From an uncultured Bryobacteraceae bacterium (GTDB taxonomy: Bacteria > Acidobacteriota > Terriglobia > Bryobacterales > Bryobacteraceae), in contig CALDSU010000002.1 of the NCBI GenBank assembly GCA_937924525.1, positions 247,069 to 311,068 of the forward strand: a DNA stretch of 64,000 bases, given 5' to 3'. Under the pieces are notes generated by a model. The model was not told the DNA's origin. It saw only the letters and a program-made list of their open reading frames with translations, and did no database searches. The translations under genes were made by a program, and so were the position numbers. Of this stretch, positions 11,368 through 19,863 are shown piece by piece (the first letter of the stretch is position 1; the number at the start of each line of letters is the position of its first letter).

Positions 11368-12497
11368 AGATCGCCCGCCTCTCCGTCCACACCGCGCCCA
11401 TGGCGTTCTCCTGGCTGACCGACAGCCTCATCGCGAATCCCCTGTCCGCCTATGCCGCCTATCGCGAGCGGCGCTCCAGTTGGTTTGGCGCCATGACCGC
11501 CGCGGTGGTCGAGATCGAAAGCGACACCGGACTCACCGGACTCGGCTACGCGGGCGGCGGCCGCGGCGGCGCGGTGCGCGAAGTGATCGAGAGCCACCTC
11601 GCAACCTTGCTGACCGGCCAGGAGGCGTTCGACCTCGAGTTGCGCTGGGAGCAGATGTGCCGCGCCAGTCTGATGTACGCCGGCGGTCTCGCCATGGAGG
11701 CCATCAGCGGGATCGACCTGGCGCTCTGGGATCTGCTCGGCAAAGCGCTCGGCCAGCCGGTGTATCGCCTGCTGGGAGGCAAAACCAAAGAACGAATCCC
11801 CGCTTACGTAACCGGCAACCTCACCGAGAGGCACCTGGCCGAAGGCTTTCGCAGCGTCAAAATCGCGCTGCCCCACGCCCCCGCCGGCGGGCGGGAGGGC
11901 TTCCGCCAGAACGTCGCGCTGCTGGAAGCCACGCGCCGCAGAATCGGCGACGAAGGCGACCTGATGGTGGACTGCTACCAGGCGCTGGACGTGCCGTACG
12001 CCATCGAACTGGCCCGCGCCGCCCGCGACCTGCGCGTGCTGTGGCTGGAAGAGCCGTTCGCCACCCGGGACGTGGATTCGTTGCTGCGGCTGAAGGACGC
12101 CGTGCCGGAGGTGTTGTACGCCGCGGGCGAGCATCTGTACTCACGCTGGGAGTTCCGCGACCTGGTCGAGCGCCGGGCGGTGGACGTTCTCCAGCCCGAC
12201 ATCTACCGCGCCGGCGGCATCACCGAACTGCGCAAAATTGCCGCCTACGCCAGCGTGCACCACCTCCCGGTGATCCCGCACGGCATCGGCGCGCCCACGT
12301 ACCACTTCGTCGCCGCGACCAGCAACTCGCCGCGCGCCGAGTTTGTCGACGTGTTCGCGCAGGGAGGGGAACTGCTGCTGGAAGGAGAGCCTCAACCGGC
12401 GGGCGGCTGGATCGACCTCAGTGACGAGCCCGGCTTCGGGTACCGTTTGAATCAGCGGGCGTTGCGCGGCCAGACGGCGATCGCCCCGATTTGGTGA
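11364..12497 (+). CDS. Enolase-superfamily sugar-acid dehydratase, L-rhamnonate dehydratase-like
   Basis: 377 residues with the two-domain enolase-superfamily layout. The metal ligands of this subgroup are visible: Asp203 (MVDCY), Glu229 (WLEE) and Glu256 (AGEHLY). The His-Asp dyad is His306 (PHGIG) with Asp279 (VLQPD). The sequence between them closely follows E. coli RhmD (VKIALPHAPAGG, VDCYQALDVPYAI, GGITELRKIAAYAS). The expected reaction is loss of water from L-rhamnonate (or a closely related aldonate) to the 2-keto-3-deoxy acid, in the cytoplasm. GTG 11364 overlaps the previous stop. No aldolase or transporter is beside it, so the exact substrate is open. Confidence 0.85.
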   Translation: MKIARLSVHTAPMAFSWLTDSLIANPLSAYAAYRERRSSWFGAMTAAVVEIESDTGLTGLGYAGGGRGGAVREVIESHLATLLTGQEAFDLELRWEQMCRASLMYAGGLAMEAISGIDLALWDLLGKALGQPVYRLLGGKTKERIPAYVTGNLTERHLAEGFRSVKIALPHAPAGGREGFRQNVALLEATRRRIGDEGDLMVDCYQALDVPYAIELARAARDLRVLWLEEPFATRDVDSLLRLKDAVPEVLYAAGEHLYSRWEFRDLVERRAVDVLQPDIYRAGGITELRKIAAYASVHHLPVIPHGIGAPTYHFVAATSNSPRAEFVDVFAQGGELLLEGEPQPAGGWIDLSDEPGFGYRLNQRALRGQTAIAPIW

Positions 12498-12510
12498 GTT
12501 TTCCGTTCCC

Positions 12511-12532
12511 GCCGCAGGCGCCAGCCTGCGGC
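12511..12532 (+). terminator. Perfect 9-base-pair hairpin after the dehydratase gene
   Basis: GCCGCAGGC and GCCTGCGGC form a perfect 9-base-pair stem with a GCCA loop 14 bases after the stop. A second imperfect hairpin (CTGGAGG/CCTCCGG) follows at once, to about 12552. There is no T run. It is the likely end of the tldD-to-dehydratase transcript, though such hairpins are also common as dispersed GC palindromes in these genomes. Confidence 0.5.
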
Positions 12533-12552
12533 CTGGAGGACAGGCCCTCCGG

Positions 12553-13027
12553 CATCCTACAGTGCCCCGAAAAAACTGGGGGGATACACCTGCTTCGAGC
12601 CGCCAATCGTGAATTCTGCACGGCTCGTTGATCGAAAAAGGCTGTCGATCCCTCGGGTTCACAGCCTCTGCCCCTCGCGGCTCGGAACGATCACGCGGAG
12701 CCGCGACCGGCAGGGAGCGGGCCTGCGGCAGTCGCAACCGACGGGAGCTGTCGAGAGTGCGTGAGGAGCCGCTGGCCTCATCCCAAACCCAGGGTTGATG
12801 TTCACGGGAGCGGGGGGACGGCCGCGGTGGGGCAAGTCTCCGCCTTGCTCGAGTTTCTGGATTCCTCGCCCGGGTGTAAGGGGGCGGCGCCGGTCGGAAA
12901 CCAGCGCCACGTGGCCCGGCCGCCCGCCTGCCATTACCGTTCAGCTTTCTTGCCACCGCAGCCCCTCCGCCAGCCGGTGCGCGTCCAGCGTGGTTCCTGC
13001 TTTGCCCGGACCGACGCGCGAAATAGC
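12553..13027. other. Gene-poor stretch without a convincing coding region
   Basis: Several long frames are open on both strands because of the high GC content, but none has a ribosome site, a recognisable domain or conserved coding character. What can be seen is a dispersed repeat at 12698-12815 (listed separately) and, beyond 13027, a promoter-like sequence leading into a candidate small RNA. Confidence 0.5.
12698..12815. repeat. Dispersed intergenic repeat, copy 1 (with about 50-base internal insert)
   Basis: The left block (12698-12724) matches 61188-61214 at 26 of 27 bases. The right block (12781-12814) matches 61218-61253 with a few changes, both ending TTCACGGGAGCGGG. Between the blocks copy 1 carries about 50 bases absent from copy 2. 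Both copies are intergenic. Read on the minus strand both encode related peptide words (APVxVNPG ... RPAPCRSRL), but no ribosome site supports translation, so I treat the element as a non-coding dispersed repeat. Confidence 0.7.
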
Positions 13028-13056
13028 TTGCAAGCGAGAAGAGTCTCGGATATAAT
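13028..13056 (+). promoter_or_regulatory. Strong sigma-70-type promoter candidate
   Basis: TTGCAA at 13028-13033 and a perfect TATAAT at 13051-13056 are separated by exactly 17 bases. The TATAAT sits in an A/T run (ATATAATTTTTTTAAT) that is very unusual for this GC-rich DNA. No plus-strand protein gene lies downstream; the transcript would run into the hairpin at 13131-13162 next to the convergent AI-2E gene. Confidence 0.7.
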
Positions 13057-13062
13057 TTTTTT

Positions 13063-13162
13063 AATCCTGGAGTTCCAGGGGTGCACAACTGGTCCTCCAA
13101 GCAGCGGTCACCCCGTACTGAGCTCCCATCGAGCCGGCCAAGACCCCACACTTGGCCGGCTC
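13063..13162 (+). ncRNA. Candidate small RNA of about 100 nt ending in a 12-bp hairpin
   Basis: Transcription from the promoter at 13028-13056 should begin near 13063. The next 100 bases contain a small hairpin (CCTGG...CCAGG near 13066-13079), a GGGGTG...CACCCC pairing (about 13078-13114), and a perfect 12-base-pair stem at 13131-13162. There is no plausible protein in this interval. It resembles no RNA family I can name; signal-recognition-particle RNA was considered and rejected because the GGAA-tetraloop arm is missing. The start and end are inferred from the promoter and hairpin only. Confidence 0.4.
13131..13162. terminator. Perfect 12-bp inverted repeat between convergent transcripts
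   Basis: GAGCCGGCCAAG and CTTGGCCGGCTC pair perfectly around an ACCCCACA loop. It ends three bases before the stop codon of the convergent AI-2E permease gene, so it could end transcripts from both sides. Neither side has a T tract. Confidence 0.55.
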
Positions 13163-13165
13163 ACT

Positions 13166-14242
13166 CTACTCGGAGCTGGTGGTTACACTCGAAGGATGCA
13201 TCGCGCCTAGTTCCTCGCGAAGCATCTGCAACAAGGAAATCGTCACCGCCAGCACTACTGGCCCGAAGAACAATCCCAGCAGCCCGAACACCTGCACGCC
13301 CCCCAGCAGCGACAAGAACAGCGGCAGCGTGTGCAGGCGCACCTGTCCGGCAATCAGGAAGGGCCGCAACACGTTGTCCACCGAACCGACGACGAGGCCG
13401 CACCACAGGGCGAGAACGATGGCCTGGACCCAGTGCCCGGTGGACCAAAGGTAGATCACCGCGGGAATCCAGATCAGGCTGGTCCCGACCAGGGGCAGGA
13501 GCGAAAGCAGCATGCCGGCCAGTCCCCAGAACAAGGGCGCGGTGATGCCCAACACCCAGAAGGACAGACCCAGCAGTGTGCCCTGGACCACCGCCACGGC
13601 AAGTCCGCCGTAGATGGTGGCCGCCAGGGTCGCCGAGAAGCCGGCGAAGAGGTGATCGAACTGCTCGCGGCGCAAGGGCATGAACTCCGCCACGGTATCC
13701 CGAATCCGCGTCCCCTCCCGGAAGAGGAAATACAGGGTGAAGAAGGCAATCACCATGTCGACGACGAAAGAGGTCACGTTCCCCAGCAACGCCCCGGCCC
13801 GGCCGACCACGAACGCGCTGAACTGCTGGAGACGGGCCACCGCCTGCGCCCGCAGATTCAAATCCGAAAGGTCCACCCAGCGGCTCACCCACTGCTCGGC
13901 CTTCTGCGCCAGTTCGCCGGCATACCCGGTCCAGCCGCCCGGTCCGAAATCGCGCTCGGAGAGAATCTGGCGGAGGAGCGAGACTTCGTAGACGATGCCG
14001 CGCGCGATCGCCACCAGCGGCACCAGCAAGATCACGACCACTAGGAGCGTGGAAATCAGCGCCGTGAGCGACGGACGCCGCAAGCGGGCCAGCAACCTGA
14101 CATGCAGCGGATACCAGACCACCCCCATCATCACCGCGTAGACGATGGCCCGCAGGAACGGCTCCGCGATCAGATAGCAGAAGTAGAGCGCGACCGCCGT
14201 CAGCGCTACCAGGAACAGGATTGTCAGCCGCCGTTGGTCCAT
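13166..14242 (-). CDS. AI-2E family permease (TqsA/PerM-like)
   Basis: 358 residues with about eight membrane helices: a hydrophobic pair at the N-terminus, then an amphipathic charged middle section (about 90-150), then a C-terminal hydrophobic block. The C-terminal half carries the family signature sequences (IYGGLAVAVVQGTLLGLSFW, PLVGTSLIWIPAVIYL, GSVDNVLRPFLI, LLGLFFGPVVLAV). Members are inner-membrane permeases; some export the quorum signal AI-2, others are Na+/H+ antiporters, so the substrate cannot be fixed. It starts 16 bases after the mlrC-like gene on the same strand, suggesting one transcript. Confidence 0.92.
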   Translation of the reverse strand: MDQRRLTILFLVALTAVALYFCYLIAEPFLRAIVYAVMMGVVWYPLHVRLLARLRRPSLTALISTLLVVVILLVPLVAIARGIVYEVSLLRQILSERDFGPGGWTGYAGELAQKAEQWVSRWVDLSDLNLRAQAVARLQQFSAFVVGRAGALLGNVTSFVVDMVIAFFTLYFLFREGTRIRDTVAEFMPLRREQFDHLFAGFSATLAATIYGGLAVAVVQGTLLGLSFWVLGITAPLFWGLAGMLLSLLPLVGTSLIWIPAVIYLWSTGHWVQAIVLALWCGLVVGSVDNVLRPFLIAGQVRLHTLPLFLSLLGGVQVFGLLGLFFGPVVLAVTISLLQMLREELGAMHPSSVTTSSE

Positions 14243-14258
14243 GGGATTTCCGGATCGA

Positions 14259-15797
14259 TCACTGAACGCCCCAGAGGTTCGGCGGCAGGTTCCGGTAGCG
14301 GAAACGCGCCGGGTTCACCGCCGTCGAGCCGGGGGAATCGACAAACAGGACCTGCGCCGACACCGGCGCATACGCCGCCAACGGCGCAATCGTTCCTTTG
14401 GCCACCAGAATCTTCTGCCGGGACGGATAGATGCCGCAACTGATCAACTGGTGGAGGCTGGACGGGAAGACCCGCCGGGTGGTGAGTTGCAGCAGGTTCA
14501 GATCGTCGGGCGTGGAGCCCTCGACTTCGATCACCGCCGTCGGCCCCATGCTGAAATAGCGGCCGCCGCCGTGCCGCGTTTCCGTTTCCAGGTACTCGCC
14601 GTCATGGAGCGAGCGGACGCGCCCGCGCACGCGGACGGGCCTGCCGTGCAGATCATCGGTTTTGCCGCCCACCGGCTGGTCAAATGCGGCGCCGATCCCC
14701 GCGCGGATCGCGGCCTGGACCGCCGCGGGATCCGCGATCGCGATCACCCAGCCTACGGCCTTCTGTTTCAGGAACTCGGCCAGCAGGAAGGTGCTGTCGC
14801 CCGCCGAGCCGCCGCCGATATTGTCGCCCGTATCCATGAGGGACACCGGGAAGCGGGCGGCGCGCATCGCTTCCCGGACTGCCTGGGCGGGATCCGGGAG
14901 GCGCAGCACGATCTGCTCGCGAGTCTGCCACAGCAGGTCCGCCAGGCGCGCCGCTTCCCGCTCGGCCAGCGCCGGGTCGCCATCGGTCACCACGATCGCC
15001 GCCGGTCCCATAGCCGGCGTGTCGCCCCACTGGTATCCGCCCACCACGCTGGCGGCCAGCACCTTGGGGTTCGTCTCCAGCTCCAGGCTGGCGCGCGTGA
15101 CGCGGGCGAACGGACCCTGATAGGTGTTCTGGAAGATAAGGTTGAAGGCCATGGGCGGTTTGCGCGCCGCGTGCACGGGCCGGATCTCGCCGCGCACCGT
15201 GCGGGCCAGGATGCGCGCCGCCCGCTGCCCGCGTTCGCGCATGTCCAGGTGCGGGTTCTGCTGGTAGCACACCAGCGCGGTGCAGTACCGGAGCATCGCG
15301 GGCGAGACGTTGGCGTGGAAGTCGTGAGTGACCACGATGGGGATCCGCGGCCCCACCGCCTGGCGCACCCGCCGGACGATTTCCTCATCTCCCAAGGGAA
15401 ACCCTTCCGCGATCAACGCCCCGTGCAGCGCCAGCAGCACGCCATCCAGCCGCGGCGCGGCGCCAATCCGCGCCATCATGCGGCCCAGCAGCGTCTCGAA
15501 GGTTTCCCGTGTCAGCGGTCCCTTGGGCATGGCGTTGGCGAGCAGCGCGGGGAAGATCTCGAGTCCCTCCTGGTCCGCCGCTTCGAGGTACCCCGTAAGT
15601 TCAGTGTTGGAACTGCGCCAAACTTTCAGAATGTCCGGCGTGGCCGCCGGTTCCTGTACGGTGAAATCTTGGAGACGCGTGGGAGCGGGATTGAACGAGT
15701 TGGACTCGTGCATGATCCCGGCCACCGCCACCACCGGGCGCGTCTGCGCCGCCAGCGCGCCTGCCGCCGCCAAGCCTGTCCACAGAAGTCTGCGCAT
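14259..15797 (-). CDS. M81 family metallopeptidase (MlrC/microcystinase C-like), exported
   Basis: 512 residues covering both the N-terminal M81 part (from IMHESNSFNPAPT near residue 28) and the C-terminal MlrC domain. Likely zinc-site sequences are present (VVTHDFHANVSP near residue 150; LMDTGDNIGGG near 320). A short hydrophobic leader (LLWTGLAAAGALAAQ) suggests export, unlike typical MlrC, which acts on linear peptides inside the cell. MlrC completes microcystin breakdown in sphingomonads, but homologues are widespread in bacteria with no such role, so the natural substrate is unknown. It is upstream of the AI-2E permease gene by 16 bases. Confidence 0.9.
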   Translation of the reverse strand: MRRLLWTGLAAAGALAAQTRPVVAVAGIMHESNSFNPAPTRLQDFTVQEPAATPDILKVWRSSNTELTGYLEAADQEGLEIFPALLANAMPKGPLTRETFETLLGRMMARIGAAPRLDGVLLALHGALIAEGFPLGDEEIVRRVRQAVGPRIPIVVTHDFHANVSPAMLRYCTALVCYQQNPHLDMRERGQRAARILARTVRGEIRPVHAARKPPMAFNLIFQNTYQGPFARVTRASLELETNPKVLAASVVGGYQWGDTPAMGPAAIVVTDGDPALAEREAARLADLLWQTREQIVLRLPDPAQAVREAMRAARFPVSLMDTGDNIGGGSAGDSTFLLAEFLKQKAVGWVIAIADPAAVQAAIRAGIGAAFDQPVGGKTDDLHGRPVRVRGRVRSLHDGEYLETETRHGGGRYFSMGPTAVIEVEGSTPDDLNLLQLTTRRVFPSSLHQLISCGIYPSRQKILVAKGTIAPLAAYAPVSAQVLFVDSPGSTAVNPARFRYRNLPPNLWGVQ

Positions 15798-15827
15798 GGG
15801 GAACCCTCAGTATAGAACCGGTTCGGG

Positions 15828-15833
15828 TACAAT
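15828..15833 (+). promoter_or_regulatory. -10 element of a possibly leaderless transcript
   Basis: TACAAT ends six bases before the TTG start at 15840, which has no ribosome site, so the transcript may begin at or next to the start codon. The space to the divergent mlrC-like gene is only 42 bases. No good -35 is visible. Confidence 0.3.
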
Positions 15834-15839
15834 TGCGGA

Positions 15840-16472
15840 TTGCGCGCGTCCGATCCGGCCCTGTCTGCGTTTACCCGCCAGGAACTCTCCCTGCTCCGAG
15901 GATGGAAGAAGCCCTCGCGCATCCAGCGCTTCCTGGACGAGGAACTCGGCTACAACAAGGAACCGGACGGCCTGACGTGCTACTCGCCGCGCACGGTGCT
16001 GCGGCGAGGCGTCGCCCATTGCATGGAAGGCGCGCTGCTGGCGGCCGCCGCGCTGCGCGCGCTCGGGTTTCCCCCCTTGCTGGCGGACCTGGAAGCGGTG
16101 CGCGACGACGATCACGTCCTGGCGGTTTTCCGGCAGGACGGCCTCTGGGGCGCGATCGCCAAATCCAACTACGCCGGCCTGCGGTTTCGGGAACCGGTCT
16201 ACCGTTCGCTGCGGGAGCTGGCGATGTCCTACTTCGAGCACTACTACAACCCCGCGGGAGAAAAGACGCTGCGCGCATACTCGCGACCGGTGTCCCTGCG
16301 GCGTTTTGACCGGATCCACTGGATGACGTCCGCGGAGGACGTGTGGGCGGTGCCCGAATACCTGGCGGCGGCGCCGCACATCCGCCTGCTGCCGCGTTCC
16401 CGCGAACGCTCGCTCAGCCGGATGGACAACCGCCTCTATCAAGCCGGCCGGTTCGGCGCGGTGGAGCCGTGA
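15840..16472 (+). CDS. Transglutaminase-like superfamily protein
   Basis: 210 residues. The arrangement GVAHCMEGALLAAAALRALG (Cys near residue 61) followed by DDDHVLAVFRQDGLWGAIAKSNYAGL (His near residue 86) fits the Cys-His core of transglutaminase-like folds. Proteins of this type act as cysteine proteases or as non-enzymatic scaffolds. No signal peptide or membrane helix is seen. The start TTG at 15840 is chosen because a -10-like TACAAT sits just upstream and no other start codon precedes the conserved region. It converges on lptD with a 21-base gap. The substrate is unknown. Confidence 0.65.
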   Translation: MRASDPALSAFTRQELSLLRGWKKPSRIQRFLDEELGYNKEPDGLTCYSPRTVLRRGVAHCMEGALLAAAALRALGFPPLLADLEAVRDDDHVLAVFRQDGLWGAIAKSNYAGLRFREPVYRSLRELAMSYFEHYYNPAGEKTLRAYSRPVSLRRFDRIHWMTSAEDVWAVPEYLAAAPHIRLLPRSRERSLSRMDNRLYQAGRFGAVEP

Positions 16473-16493
16473 CGTTCTCGCGCCCGCGCCCCT

Positions 16494-18938
16494 TCAGAAC
16501 ATCTTTTCCTGTTTGCGCAGGGTCCCGAACGAGCCGAGGTTGGCGACGGCGAACGCCACCCGGAACTGGTTCTCGTTGCGGGAGCCGAAACCGAAACGGC
16601 GGTATTGAATGCTCAGCCCGCAACAGTCGGTGTTGTAGGCGACCTCCGTCGTGGCGAACTGCATAACGCCCAGGCGGAAGTCGTAGATGGAGGAGAACGC
16701 GGCGTTCCACCCTTTACGGCTCGGCATGCCGATGCCAAGGGCAGTGCGGAGCTGGTTCGCCTTCGGTGTGAGGACCTCGGTGCTGCGAACGTAGCTGTGG
16801 CCGATCGAGGCGAAGTACGCGCCGACGCGGGCGTCGCCGGTAATGCTGCTGTTTACCCACTGGCGCAGCAGCGGATCGTAATCCGAACGCCACTCGATGC
16901 CCACGCCGGCGCGGGGAACGGCGCGCAGCGCCGACACAACCGGGGAGTAGCGGCGCACGCGGTCCAGGAACGTATAAGCGGTCAATTGAGTGGAACTAAG
17001 CAGCACGTTGCGGGTCCCGTCGACGATCGCGCCGCCAAAGTCCGGGTCGAAATACCGGCGCTGCCACACCTGCCAGGTGAACGCTTCATAAGCGACCCCT
17101 CGCCGCTTGATCCAGATCCGGTTGATCAGCGCGGCCTCGGCTTCCGTGGTGTTGGAAAGCAACTCGGTTTCGTCGAAGCGAATGATCCGGTTGAAATCCG
17201 CCACGCCGGTCGCGTGGCGGAAACTCAGGCGCGGTTCGATGATGTGCTTGACCTGGTCGCCCAGCAGGGATTTGCGGCGGAAGGTACGCGCGAGCGAAGG
17301 GGGTACCAGCTCCACGGTGAATTCCCGGGCGCTGCGCAGCAGACTGCCGTTGCGCACCACGCCGCCCGCCTGGGTCTGGCCGTAGTAGGTCTCGCGCAGG
17401 GAAAGGCTGGGGATCAAATGAAAATCCTTCCAACGGAGCGCGGTGGTGACGCGCGGGGAGGCGTCCACGCGGGAGAGGAACTGGGCGGTGCGCAGCCGTT
17501 GTGTTTCGACCGTGAAGCCTTCCTCGTCCTCGCGGAAACGTTCCAGCGCAGGCTGGGAGCGATGCAGCAGGGCGGTGCTGGATTCCAGGGAAACCCATAC
17601 CGGGAGAATCCGCCGGGAGACCTGGCGGTCACGGGAAAGCAAGGACACCTCGGGCAGACGCCGGATCAGGATCTTGTCGTCCGGGAGGATGGTCTGGAAG
17701 TTTTCAATGCGGGTGAAGGCGAAATTCAGGCTGTACGTCTCCCAGTGACGGCTCAGATACGCGGTGGAAGCGGTCTCGGAGAAGACGGCTTCCTGAAACG
17801 ATTCCGTGAAGGCCTGACGGAAGAGCAGCGAGCTCAAGTAATTGATGTCGGCGCGTCCCTCAAAGCCATGGGCCAACTGGGTTTGGAGGCGCGAAGAGAT
17901 CATCACTCCGCCCTCTTTGCGCCGTTCGCCGCCCCCCAGGTCCAAGCCCCGGTCGTTCACCCCGTAAATGATGGTGTTGAAATCGGTTCCGGCCCGGGGT
18001 TTGCCGCGGATGTCCACGTTGTGGGCCAGACCGCGAGCGGTGAACAACTGGGCGCGATAGGTGAGATCGTAACTGCGGTTGATAGCCCAGTAGTAGCTGG
18101 CGCCCAGCATGAGGCCGCGGCGCGAACTGTTGCCCACGTTGGGAGTGAGCAGGCCGCTGCGCCGGGGCGCGCGTTCGAGGGATTTGTAAAAAGCCGGAGC
18201 ATAGAAAATAGGAACCTTGCGGACCCGGAACATGGCGCGCTGGGCGATCGCGCGGTCGCCCGGCGCGATATCGAAGCGGGGCGCGCGCAGCGTCCACCAG
18301 GGCCGGGGCAGGCGGCAATTCGTGATGAAGCCGTCGTGCAAAATGTAGCGTTCGCCAAGTCTTTCCGCCCACTTGCCTTGAAAGTAAAAAGGATTACTGG
18401 TTGCGAGCACTCCAGGCCGCGTCTCAATTTTTGAGCGCAATTCGCCGCGGATGTTAAAAAAATTTCCCCGCTCCTCTTTGAGGAAGTACTCGACGCGGTC
18501 GGCCTCCAGGCTCTCTCCCCGCTGGAAATGCGTAAAGCGGACGTTGCCGCGCGCTTCGGCGTAGTCGCGTTCCTGATCGTAGTCGACCTCCTCCGCCTGT
18601 AACTCCATCTCATCGGTGGTGATACGGGCGTTACCCCGGAGACGCCGCCACGGTCCCTCGGTGAGTTGCGTCACGGCGGAGACGTCGACCCAGCCCGGAG
18701 GAGGCAGGCTGGCCCGCCGGACCAGCGCCGCCGGGGCGGCCACAGACGGATCTCGAACCGGGGCGGCGCCGGGCGAGGTTCGGGATAAATCAGGTGGCGC
18801 CTGGGAGAATGCCAACTGTATTTGTATCGTTGCAAAAAAGAAAAAACCGCCGGTAATCCGAATTGATCGTGACAAATAACCGGACTTCTGATATGAAAGA
18901 AGTGAGAACCCCAAGGTCCGGAGTGGTGGCAGCCCCAT
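16494..18938 (-). CDS. lptD: LPS-assembly outer-membrane protein LptD
   Basis: About 815 residues. After a leader (ITGGFFFFATIQIQLAFSQA), a periplasmic OstA/LptA-like beta-jellyroll (GNARITTDEMELQAEEVDYD ... ARGNVRF, about 90-200) is followed by a long beta-barrel rich in alternating aromatic residues that ends in a typical C-terminal Phe. LptD with LptE inserts lipopolysaccharide into the outer membrane. A signature of the LptD plug region is seen (VRKVPIFYAPAFYKSLERAPRRSGLLTPNVG). The start is unresolved: ATG 19013 would overlap the divergent gene, ATG 18938 is used here, and TTG 18875 gives the cleanest signal peptide. The barrel has few cysteines, so the usual disulfide pattern differs. 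Confidence 0.92.
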   Translation of the reverse strand: MGLPPLRTLGFSLLSYQKSGYLSRSIRITGGFFFFATIQIQLAFSQAPPDLSRTSPGAAPVRDPSVAAPAALVRRASLPPPGWVDVSAVTQLTEGPWRRLRGNARITTDEMELQAEEVDYDQERDYAEARGNVRFTHFQRGESLEADRVEYFLKEERGNFFNIRGELRSKIETRPGVLATSNPFYFQGKWAERLGERYILHDGFITNCRLPRPWWTLRAPRFDIAPGDRAIAQRAMFRVRKVPIFYAPAFYKSLERAPRRSGLLTPNVGNSSRRGLMLGASYYWAINRSYDLTYRAQLFTARGLAHNVDIRGKPRAGTDFNTIIYGVNDRGLDLGGGERRKEGGVMISSRLQTQLAHGFEGRADINYLSSLLFRQAFTESFQEAVFSETASTAYLSRHWETYSLNFAFTRIENFQTILPDDKILIRRLPEVSLLSRDRQVSRRILPVWVSLESSTALLHRSQPALERFREDEEGFTVETQRLRTAQFLSRVDASPRVTTALRWKDFHLIPSLSLRETYYGQTQAGGVVRNGSLLRSAREFTVELVPPSLARTFRRKSLLGDQVKHIIEPRLSFRHATGVADFNRIIRFDETELLSNTTEAEAALINRIWIKRRGVAYEAFTWQVWQRRYFDPDFGGAIVDGTRNVLLSSTQLTAYTFLDRVRRYSPVVSALRAVPRAGVGIEWRSDYDPLLRQWVNSSITGDARVGAYFASIGHSYVRSTEVLTPKANQLRTALGIGMPSRKGWNAAFSSIYDFRLGVMQFATTEVAYNTDCCGLSIQYRRFGFGSRNENQFRVAFAVANLGSFGTLRKQEKMF

Positions 18939-19011
18939 TGGCGTTTCGCCAAACGTAGCATGGTTGCCTCTGGGGGAGCAACCCGGCCCGCTCCGGTGAA
19001 AGCGAAACCGC

Positions 19012-19854
19012 ATGGTTTGTCCGCACTGCCACTATCCGCAACTGGAAGAAGACCACCGCTGCACGCATTGCGGACGGCGGCTGGGGGGTCCGCTGCCGGT
19101 TTTCCAATCCGGCGCGGCCGCCCTGGCGGTCGAAATGGTCCCGGACGCCGCGGCGACCGCCACCGGAGTGAAGCCCCGGAGAAAGCCCGTGGATTTCCGC
19201 CGGGCGCGCCAGCAGTCGCTGTTTGAAGACACCTCGAAGGTGATCGCGTTCCCGACGCCCCTGGCGGGGCCGCGCCCGGCGCCGTCGCCGCGAACCACCG
19301 GGGAAACGCCGCCCCCAGCGCGCCGCGCGCCGCGCCGGCCCCGCGTGGATCCCGACACGCAGCCGATGCTGGATTTTTCGCTTCCGCAACCGAATACGCC
19401 GCGGATGCTGGATACGCAGGTGGAGGCCAGCATTTACTGCGACTACCGGGTAGCCACCTACCCGCATCGCTTGTGCGCCGCGGCGGTGGATGGCTGTGTG
19501 CTGGTGTTTGCGGCTGCTTTGTTCGGCGTGCCGTTCACGCTGCTGGGGGGCGTGATGGTCTGGAATCCGGTGACCGTCGTGCTGGCGGCGGGCGTCGTGA
19601 CGCTGCTGGCGATTGCTTACGGCGCGTTTTGGGCCGTCGTTGGGCGCGAGACGCCGGGGCGGCGAGCAACCGGGCTGCGCCTGGTCAACTTCGAGGGGCA
19701 GCCGGTCGAGTGGCCGCAGCGGCTGGGGCGGGTAGGCGCCCTTTGCATCAGCGTCTTCGCGGTCGGGGCCGGCTTGTTGTGGGCTCTGGTGGACGAAGAA
19801 CAGCTTGCGTGGCAGGACCACATGTCGAAGAGTTTTCCGACAGCGGGGGAATAA
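19012..19854 (+). CDS. Zinc-ribbon and RDD-domain membrane protein
   Basis: 280 residues. The N-terminus is a zinc ribbon of two CxxC pairs (MVCPHCHYP ... CTHCGRRLG). A Pro/Arg-rich disordered linker follows (about 55-125), then an RDD domain with three membrane helices (HRLCAAAVDGCVLVFAAALFG ... GRETPGRRATGLRLVNFEG ... ISVFAVGAGLLWALV), keeping the family's Arg and Asp residues. RDD proteins are inner-membrane proteins of poorly known role; some affect Na+/H+ balance. It is divergent from lptD, and its ATG overlaps the longest possible lptD start by two bases. It converges on the hexuronate carrier with a nine-base gap. Confidence 0.85.
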   Translation: MVCPHCHYPQLEEDHRCTHCGRRLGGPLPVFQSGAAALAVEMVPDAAATATGVKPRRKPVDFRRARQQSLFEDTSKVIAFPTPLAGPRPAPSPRTTGETPPPARRAPRRPRVDPDTQPMLDFSLPQPNTPRMLDTQVEASIYCDYRVATYPHRLCAAAVDGCVLVFAAALFGVPFTLLGGVMVWNPVTVVLAAGVVTLLAIAYGAFWAVVGRETPGRRATGLRLVNFEGQPVEWPQRLGRVGALCISVFAVGAGLLWALVDEEQLAWQDHMSKSFPTAGE

Positions 19855-19863
19855 TCTGCCCGC

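Noticed and set aside
12141..13151. 336-codon minus-strand frame covering the gene-poor region
   Set aside because: No ribosome site or domain; it overlaps the end of the rhamnonate dehydratase gene and includes the dispersed repeat.
13063..13162. Possible signal-recognition-particle RNA
   Set aside because: A TCC...AAGCAGC pattern recalls the SRP loop, but the GGAA-type tetraloop and matching stem are absent.
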